A model generated the notes under the pieces. The model saw nothing but the letters and a program-made list of their open reading frames with translations. It was not told where the DNA came from and did not search any database. Below, one piece after another: positions 5,562 to 10,508 of a stretch of DNA of 10,508 nucleotides. How positions within the stretch are numbered: position 1 is the stretch's first letter; each line of letters opens with the position of its first letter. A program made the translations under genes and the position numbers. Source of the stretch: Lysobacterales bacterium CG_4_10_14_3_um_filter_64_11 (GTDB taxonomy: Bacteria; Pseudomonadota; Gammaproteobacteria; Xanthomonadales; Xanthomonadaceae); the NCBI GenBank assembly GCA_002782905.1, contig PFJA01000107.1, positions 1 to 10,508 on the forward strand. The letters run 5' to 3'.

Positions 5562-8500
5562 ATGCCCACAGTGCGCCCGACAACGGTTTGTCTGATCCTG
5601 TCCGACCTCGCGGCTGCGGCGGCGCGCGGAGGGATGTTGCCCGAGTTGCCGGCCGGCTGCGGTGGTCTGGTGTTCGGCCACGGCTTGAATATGGCCGAAT
5701 TGCCGGAGCCTTGGCAGCCAATGCCTGCCGAATCCGACCCGATGAGCGCGTTACGCTGCGCGCAGGCACTTGACCCCTCTCGTGACCTGATTCTGGTCAG
5801 CGGCGGTGCAGTGCTGCCCGAAGGCTGTTGGCCACGCTTGCTGGCGGCGGTTGCCAGCGCGGATGGTTTTGATGTGATTTCAGCCATCGGTACGCAGCAC
5901 AACGCGCTCGACCCGTTCGCTCAACCCGCCGTCGAGGCATTGCCCGCAGTCGCCGACGCAGATGCGCTGTGCTGGCTGCTGGGCGACCACGCCCTGTTCG
6001 ATTGCACATTCGTCAACAGTGGCCTGAGTTGCTGGCGGGCCGGCGTGAAGTTACCCGAATCGCAGTCCTGGAATGACTGCGTGCCGGAGGGTTTACGCGG
6101 CGCGGTATTGCCGTGTTTGTATGTCACGGCGAGTGAAACCCGACGCGCAGCGCCATCGGCTTCCGCGCCGCTGCCGGTCGCCGCATTGGCCGAACGGATC
6201 GCCGAGCGCGCCAACCAACCGGCGCGTCGTCCTGGTTGTAACGGCAAGCCGGTGGTATTGCATATCGTGCACGGCTGGGGCGGCGGTGCCTGGCAATTCG
6301 TGCGCGACATGATGCGCAACGAGCCGCAGCGCGAGCATCTGGTGCTGGTCAGCCACGGTGATCCGGCCACCTCGGAGCACGGCCAGCGCATCGCCCTGCA
6401 CGCCGATCTGGATGCACCGGCGATTCGGCAATGGACGTTGCCGGCAGCAATTGCCGACACCGCCATCGACTCGCCCGCATGGCGGGCGATTTTTGCGCAG
6501 ACCATCGCCGAATGGGGCATCGGCGCGGTGCTGGTTTCATCACTGATCGGGCATAGCCTGGACGCGCTGCGGTCTGGCCTGCCCACTGCTGTCTGCTGCC
6601 ACGACGGCTATCCATTGTGGCCTCTGCTGGCCGACAATTTGCAATCCGAATCGCTCACCTTTGATGAAGCCGCATTGGCGCAGCGCCTTGCTGCCAATGC
6701 GCCAGTGCCGTTTTGCAATCAGAATCCGGCGCACTGGCTGGCGCTACGCTCGGCCTTTCTCAAGGCGCTGCAGCAGCACGATGTGCGGCTGGTCGCACCC
6801 AGCCACAGCAGCCGCGACAGTTATTGGCGGCTGGCGCCGGAAACGCGCGCGATGCGCTGGCAGATCATCGGCCATGGCAGTGTCTGGCCATCATCGCCCG
6901 CTGCGGCTGTGGGCCAAACCCCGGTGCGCTCGCGCTTGCGCGTGCTGGTGCCGGGGCGCATCGCCAACGGCAAGGGTGGGCACCTGTTGCGACAACTGAC
7001 GCAAACGCCCATGCCCGATGTGGAATTGATCCTGCTCGGTTGCGGCAGCGCCGGTATGGCCTTGTTTGCGTGCAACGGCGTACAACTACAATTGAATTAT
7101 CGGCTCGCCGACCTGCCGTTGCTGGTGCGCAAACTGGCGCCCGACTTGGCGCTGTTGCCAAGCACCGTGGCGGAAACCTGGAGCTATACGCTGTCGGAGA
7201 TGTGGCAACTGGGCATTCCGGTGCTGGCGACTGCACTGGGCAGCCTGCGTGAGCGCATCGTCGACGGCGAAACCGGTGTACTGGTCGCCGCTGACGCCGA
7301 CGCGCTGCGAGCGATGCTGCTTGCGCTGGCAAACGACCGCAGCCGGTTGCGGGCATTGCGCCCGGGGCCGGTGCCCGCGCTGCACGATTCGCTCGCCGCT
7401 TGGCGCGCGGCCCTGCCCGTGCCGCGCCATGTTGCTGCCATTCGCGGATATGCCGGCAGCGCGGCGCTGGCGCAGCACGCACTGGAATGCGAGTGCGCTA
7501 CCCAACGGCGGCAACTGCTGGCGCTGAACACGCAGCAACGTGCGCTGCAAGTCGAGTTCGAGCGACGCAGCGCGTGGGCGGTCGACATGGAGCAGCGGCT
7601 TGTCGATAAATGCCGCGAATGTATGATCGTGCATGCCGAGCGCGATAGCGCACGTGTCGATCTTGGCGAAATGATCGCACAACGGGACGCCAACCAAACG
7701 GAATTGCGCGCAATGCAGAACCAACTCGAGTCGCTGCAACAATGGCACGACGACGCACGCAACCGCTCGTCGGATATCGCACGCGCACTGGACCACGCAC
7801 ACCGGTTTTACCAGCGCGATACCGGTGACCTGGCGCAGCAGCGCGACGTCGCGCTGGCGCAACGCGATCAGTTGCAGCGCGAACTCGACACCGTGCGCGA
7901 AAGCCACTCCTGGCGGCTCACCCGGCCGCTGCGTGGGCTGCGCCGTATGCTGCGCACGGCATGGGCGGCGCTGGCATTTCGGCGCCGCGTGGTGATCTCT
8001 CTGTTCCGGCGCGGGCTGGCCAGCCTGCGCACGCGCGGTGTGCGCAACACATCAGCGCGTGTGCACGACTATCTCAAACGCAACCGCGCAATGCGCAGCG
8101 CCGAGCAGGCACACGACACCAGCGTGCATTCGACTGAAGCCCCGACCATGGTGCCATGTGCCAGGGCGCCGGTGGCGAGCATCATCATCCCTGCCTACAA
8201 CCACATCGAACACACCCTGGCCTGCCTTTCAGCGCTGGCAGACAACACGGAGCAGGTTGCGTTCGAGGTCATTGTGGTCGACGATTGTTCCAGCGACGAA
8301 ACCCCCATCCAGCTCGCCGCCATCGCTGGCTTGCGCGTGCTGCGCAATGCCGGCAACCTGGGTTTCATCGGTGCCTGCAATGCCGGCGCACAGCAGGCGC
8401 GCGGCCACTATCTGGTGTTCCTCAACAATGACACCCGGCCACGCCAAGGCTGGCTCGACGCGCTGATCGACACATTCTCGCAGTTGCCTGATGCGGGTCT

Positions 8501-10076
8501 GGTGGGCGCCAAGCTGATCTATCCCGATGGCCGTTTGCAGGAGGCCGGCGGCATCGTATTCAGTGATGGCTCGGGCTGGAATTACGGCCGCTTCCAGAAC
8601 CCGGCCGATCCACGGTTCAACTTTGTTCGTGAGGTCGATTACTGTTCTGGTGCGGCGATCGCCATCGCTGCCGACGTGTTTCGCTCGCTCGCTGGTTTCG
8701 ACAGCTACTTTGCACCGGCGTATTACGAAGACACCGATCTGGCGATGCGTATTCGCCAACTCGGCAAGAAGGTCTACTACCAGCCAAAATCGGAAGTAAT
8801 CCACGATGAAGGGGTAACCAGCGGCACCGACACCGGCAGCGGCATAAAGGCGTATCAGGTCGAGAATCAGGGCCGCTTCGTCGCGCGCTGGCGGCAAACC
8901 CTGCAACGCACACATGCATTGCCCGGCAGCGAGCCGGCGCGCGCAGCCGCCCGCGATCGCTTGCGGCAGGTGCTGATCATCGATGCCTGCACGCCAACAC
9001 CGGACCGCGACTCCGGCTCGCTACGCATGCTCAATCTCATGCGCCTGCTGATCGCGCGCGGTTGTGCGGTGAGTTTCATCGCCGAAAATCCGAGCCATGG
9101 CGGACACTACACCGAAGCCATGCAGCAGCTTGGCGTCGAGGCGTGGTGGCATCCGTGGCTGGGCAACCCGGCGCAGTGGATGAGCGAACATGGCCGCCGC
9201 TTCGACACCGTGATCGTGTCGCGGCATTACGTTGCCACCGCCTACCTGCCGCTGCTGCGCCAGTTTGCACCGCGCGCCAAAATCCTGTTCGACACCGTCG
9301 ACCTGCATTACCTGCGCGAACAGCGCGAGGCCGAACTCAGCGGCGATGCCGTACAGGCACGTGCGGCAGCAGCAACCCGCGAGCGCGAGCTGCGGCTGGT
9401 ACGCGATACCGACATCACCCTGGTGGTGAGCCCATTCGAGCAAGCACTGCTGCAACGCGAAGTGCCCGGTGCCCGCGTCGAGGTGCTGTCGAACGTGCAT
9501 GAAGTCGTCGGCTGCCGGCAGCCGTTCGCGCAACGCGATGGCCTGCTGTTCGTCGGCGGTTATCGCCATCCACCGAATGTCGATGCCGCCAACTGGCTGG
9601 CACAGCAAATATTCCCGCGCGTACGCCAGACGCTGCCGGAAGTCGAATTGCATCTGATCGGCGGCGACGCACCGGAGTCGGTGATCGCACTGGGCGAGTT
9701 GCCGGGCGTGCGTTTCCACGGCCACGTGCCCGACATCGCTCCGTATCTGGATGGCTGCCGCATTGCGCTGGCACCGCTGCGTTACGGCGCTGGGGTCAAG
9801 GGCAAGGTCAACCTGAGCATGGCGCACGGGCAACCGGTAGTGGCCACGCCGTGTGCCGCCGAAGGCATGTCGCTGCGCGATGGTCACGATGTCTTGATTG
9901 CCGAGCAGCCGCAGGCGATCGCCGATGCGATCATTCGCCTGTATCAGGACCAAGCGTTGTGGAACACGCTGTCGCGCAACGGCCTGGACAATGTACGCCA
10001 GCACTATTCCTTCGCGGCAGCGGGTGAAGCGCTGGCACGCATCCTCGATTGCGCAGGCCAGCGCAACGTCGCGTGA
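5562..10076 (+). CDS. Large multidomain glycosyltransferase (GT4-like, coiled coil, GT2, GT4-like)
   Basis: Probably a cytoplasmic or membrane-associated enzyme adding several sugars to a surface polysaccharide; donors and acceptor are unknown. Seen, 1504 aa. Residues 1-215 resemble a degraded GT-A fold (DLILVSGGAVLPEGCW at 75-90 where active GT2 enzymes carry an acidic DXD). Residues 229-600 form a GT4-type GT-B domain: HIVHGWGGGAW (234-244), PGRI-x3-KGG (464-473) and an EX7E pair, E538/E546. Residues 640-780 are a Glu/Arg/Gln-rich coiled coil with CxC (643/645) and CxxC (684/687). A basic linker begins with SWRLTRPLR (783-791). The GT2 domain (871-1115) has VVDDCSSDET, FLNNDTRP with the DXD-like NND at 955-957, EDTDL at 1056-1060 and H1081. 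Residues 1135-1500 form a GT4-like domain with FVGGYRHPPN (1330-1339) and GAGVKGKVNLSMA, lacking both EX7E glutamates. The ATG start follows an in-frame stop 7 codons upstream; no Shine-Dalgarno is evident. It stands alone, divergent from mrcB. Confidence 0.9.
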   Translation: MPTVRPTTVCLILSDLAAAAARGGMLPELPAGCGGLVFGHGLNMAELPEPWQPMPAESDPMSALRCAQALDPSRDLILVSGGAVLPEGCWPRLLAAVASADGFDVISAIGTQHNALDPFAQPAVEALPAVADADALCWLLGDHALFDCTFVNSGLSCWRAGVKLPESQSWNDCVPEGLRGAVLPCLYVTASETRRAAPSASAPLPVAALAERIAERANQPARRPGCNGKPVVLHIVHGWGGGAWQFVRDMMRNEPQREHLVLVSHGDPATSEHGQRIALHADLDAPAIRQWTLPAAIADTAIDSPAWRAIFAQTIAEWGIGAVLVSSLIGHSLDALRSGLPTAVCCHDGYPLWPLLADNLQSESLTFDEAALAQRLAANAPVPFCNQNPAHWLALRSAFLKALQQHDVRLVAPSHSSRDSYWRLAPETRAMRWQIIGHGSVWPSSPAAAVGQTPVRSRLRVLVPGRIANGKGGHLLRQLTQTPMPDVELILLGCGSAGMALFACNGVQLQLNYRLADLPLLVRKLAPDLALLPSTVAETWSYTLSEMWQLGIPVLATALGSLRERIVDGETGVLVAADADALRAMLLALANDRSRLRALRPGPVPALHDSLAAWRAALPVPRHVAAIRGYAGSAALAQHALECECATQRRQLLALNTQQRALQVEFERRSAWAVDMEQRLVDKCRECMIVHAERDSARVDLGEMIAQRDANQTELRAMQNQLESLQQWHDDARNRSSDIARALDHAHRFYQRDTGDLAQQRDVALAQRDQLQRELDTVRESHSWRLTRPLRGLRRMLRTAWAALAFRRRVVISLFRRGLASLRTRGVRNTSARVHDYLKRNRAMRSAEQAHDTSVHSTEAPTMVPCARAPVASIIIPAYNHIEHTLACLSALADNTEQVAFEVIVVDDCSSDETPIQLAAIAGLRVLRNAGNLGFIGACNAGAQQARGHYLVFLNNDTRPRQGWLDALIDTFSQLPDAGLVGAKLIYPDGRLQEAGGIVFSDGSGWNYGRFQNPADPRFNFVREVDYCSGAAIAIAADVFRSLAGFDSYFAPAYYEDTDLAMRIRQLGKKVYYQPKSEVIHDEGVTSGTDTGSGIKAYQVENQGRFVARWRQTLQRTHALPGSEPARAAARDRLRQVLIIDACTPTPDRDSGSLRMLNLMRLLIARGCAVSFIAENPSHGGHYTEAMQQLGVEAWWHPWLGNPAQWMSEHGRRFDTVIVSRHYVATAYLPLLRQFAPRAKILFDTVDLHYLREQREAELSGDAVQARAAAATRERELRLVRDTDITLVVSPFEQALLQREVPGARVEVLSNVHEVVGCRQPFAQRDGLLFVGGYRHPPNVDAANWLAQQIFPRVRQTLPEVELHLIGGDAPESVIALGELPGVRFHGHVPDIAPYLDGCRIALAPLRYGAGVKGKVNLSMAHGQPVVATPCAAEGMSLRDGHDVLIAEQPQAIADAIIRLYQDQALWNTLSRNGLDNVRQHYSFAAAGEALARILDCAGQRNVA

Positions 10077-10121
10077 AAGCCCACGCAGTAGTACAGCGAA
10101 ACCCATCAATCGCGGAGCTCG

Positions 10122-10153
10122 GGACCACGGGATAAGCATAAACACAGTGGTCC
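10122..10153. terminator. Inverted repeat after the glycosyltransferase gene, weak terminator candidate
   Basis: GGACCAC (10122-10128) and GTGGTCC (10147-10153) are a perfect 7-bp inverted repeat with an 18-nt loop, 46 bp after the glycosyltransferase stop. There is no U-run after the stem, so it is not a canonical intrinsic terminator. It may only stabilise the 3' end or be incidental. Confidence 0.25.
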
Positions 10154-10179
10154 GCAAAGGACGCAAAACGCGCAAACGA
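10153..10179. repeat. Three CGCAAA units with a 9-bp period
   Basis: CGCAAA begins at 10153, 10162 and 10171, an exact 9-bp period (CGCAAAGGA, CGCAAAACG, CGCAAACGA). The sequence resembles A-rich 'CGCAAAGGACGCAAA' intergenic repeats remembered from proteobacterial genomes; that resemblance is from memory and untested. No function is assigned. Confidence 0.55.
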
Positions 10180-10269
10180 AGCAGAAATAGCGGCACCGTT
10201 CGATAGCGCATCAAAAGGCCCGTCGTCGCCGACCCGACACAGCCAAATTGCCGAGGAATGAAACGGAAA

Positions 10270-10299
10270 GGCCGCACGGTACGGCATGGATGCGCGGCC
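10270..10299. repeat. Palindrome 1 of cluster (GGCCGC/GCGGCC)
   Basis: GGCCGC at 10270-10275 pairs with GCGGCC at 10294-10299 across an 18-nt loop. It is the weakest of the three adjoining palindromes and is listed because it lies in register with the others. Confidence 0.4.
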
Positions 10300-10303
10300 C
10301 GAG

Positions 10304-10339
10304 TGCGACGACGCGCCGTAAAGCGCGGCGCGCATCGCA
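10304..10339. repeat. Palindrome 2 of cluster, two-part stem
   Basis: The outer stem TGCGA (10304-10308) pairs with TCGCA (10335-10339). The inner stem CGCGCCG (10312-10318) pairs with CGGCGCG (10326-10332). A 3-nt/2-nt internal loop separates them and the apical loop is 7 nt. Twelve pairs in nested order make a chance origin unlikely. It abuts the next palindrome with no gap. Confidence 0.6.
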
Positions 10340-10410
10340 GCCGAATGCGGGAGCAAGGCACCCTTGTTTGAGCACAAGGATGTGCGAGTTGGTGCCGGCC
10401 CGCATTCGGC
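10340..10410. repeat. Palindrome 3 of cluster, long three-part hairpin
   Basis: A perfect 12-bp outer stem, GCCGAATGCGGG (10340-10351) with CCCGCATTCGGC (10399-10410), encloses a possible GGCACC/GGTGCC pairing (10357-10362 with 10391-10396). Inside that, CTTGT/ACAAG (10363-10367 with 10374-10378) closes a 6-nt loop. Such a nested fold could be a structured RNA, a REP-type extragenic palindrome or the end of a miniature element. The outer stem alone is well beyond chance. Confidence 0.65.
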
Positions 10411-10475
10411 GAGAAGCGCAGCGGACCGACGAGGCAGGAGCCGAGTCGGCGCGCGCCCGGCGCAAGGCGTTTTTG

Positions 10476-10503
10476 GGTACTTTTTGGGCCGGCAAAAAGT
10501 ACC
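10476..10503. repeat. Strong hairpin: 11-bp perfect inverted repeat, 6-nt loop
   Basis: GGTACTTTTTG (10476-10486) and CAAAAAGTACC (10493-10503) are perfectly complementary around the loop GGCCGG. No T-run follows the stem on either strand, so it is not a standard terminator. GTAC-plus-homopolymer inverted repeats of this kind recur between genes in Xanthomonadales as far as I remember, so it may be the boundary of a dispersed repeat that continues past the window edge. Confidence 0.7.
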
Positions 10504-10508
10504 TCGCC

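Larger units (their letters stand above)
10077..10508. other. Gene-free, palindrome-rich region after the glycosyltransferase
   Basis: This 432-bp stretch has no credible gene. Its few open frames (including one on the minus strand, 10211-10495) are rich in Arg/Ala/Ser/Cys, have no motif and read straight through palindromes. It holds a 7-bp inverted repeat, a 9-bp-period CGCAAA repeat, three adjoining hairpins (10270-10410), a small GCCGAGTCGGC palindrome at 10440-10450 and a strong terminal hairpin (10476-10503). This is typical of extragenic repetitive DNA in GC-rich gammaproteobacteria. Confidence 0.7.

Noticed and set aside
9021..10361. Minus-strand open frame of 446 codons opposite the glycosyltransferase 3' end
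   Set aside because: It is antisense to the C-terminal GT4-like domain and runs into the palindromic repeats; no motif, signal peptide or ribosome-binding site was found.
10211..10495. Minus-strand 94-codon frame in the right intergenic region
   Set aside because: It reads straight through the palindromes, and its Arg/Ala/Cys-rich translation looks like repeat DNA rather than a protein.
10270..10503. CRISPR array
   Set aside because: The repeats are different palindromes, not identical direct repeats with unique spacers, and no cas gene is in the window.
10476..10503. Canonical intrinsic terminator
   Set aside because: The stem is good but no T-run follows it on either strand, and it lies 400 bp from the nearest stop codon.

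Overview
The window is GC-rich (estimated by eye at a little over 60% G+C) and densely coding. The proteins look gammaproteobacterial. A bifunctional PBP1b, a TPR lipoprotein, a YoaA-type helicase and TsaB in one operon, together with palindrome-rich intergenic DNA at the right edge, suggest the Xanthomonadales/Lysobacterales (Xanthomonadaceae or Rhodanobacteraceae). That placement is an inference from gene content and style; no sequence search was possible.

Left half (1-5324), minus strand: a compact four-gene operon read right to left: mrcB (PBP1b), a small TPR lipoprotein, yoaA (XPD/DinG-like helicase), then tsaB (t6A tRNA modification), which runs off the left edge. Each of the three junctions is a 4-nt stop/start overlap (ATGA, GTGA, ATGA), so translation is probably coupled throughout. 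The TPR lipoprotein directly after the PBP1b gene matches the arrangement known for LpoP, the PBP1b activator of Pseudomonas aeruginosa. It is the best candidate for an outer-membrane activator of this PBP1b.

Middle (5325-5561): a 237-bp divergent intergenic region. It must hold the promoters of both the mrcB operon and the plus-strand glycosyltransferase gene. Its right part carries five copies of TGTCAT within 54 bp, a possible regulator-binding array.

Right half (5562-10076), plus strand: one very large gene (1504 aa) for a multidomain glycosyltransferase. In order it has a degenerate GT-A-like N-terminal region, a GT4-type domain with an EX7E motif, a cysteine-containing coiled coil, a basic linker with the SWRLTRPLR signature, a GT2 domain with intact acidic motifs, and a second GT4-like domain that lacks both EX7E glutamates. 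It probably builds a surface polysaccharide (O-antigen, capsule or similar) from the cytoplasmic face. No other polysaccharide genes are visible in the window.

Right edge (10077-10508): no credible gene. It contains a short inverted repeat, a 9-bp-period CGCAAA repeat, three nearly contiguous palindromes, and a perfect 11-bp-stem hairpin at the very end. This looks like dispersed extragenic repeat DNA or a structured RNA.

No clearly new biological system is evident. The items most worth follow-up are the LpoP-like gene, the domain composition of the large glycosyltransferase, the TGTCAT array and the palindrome cluster.
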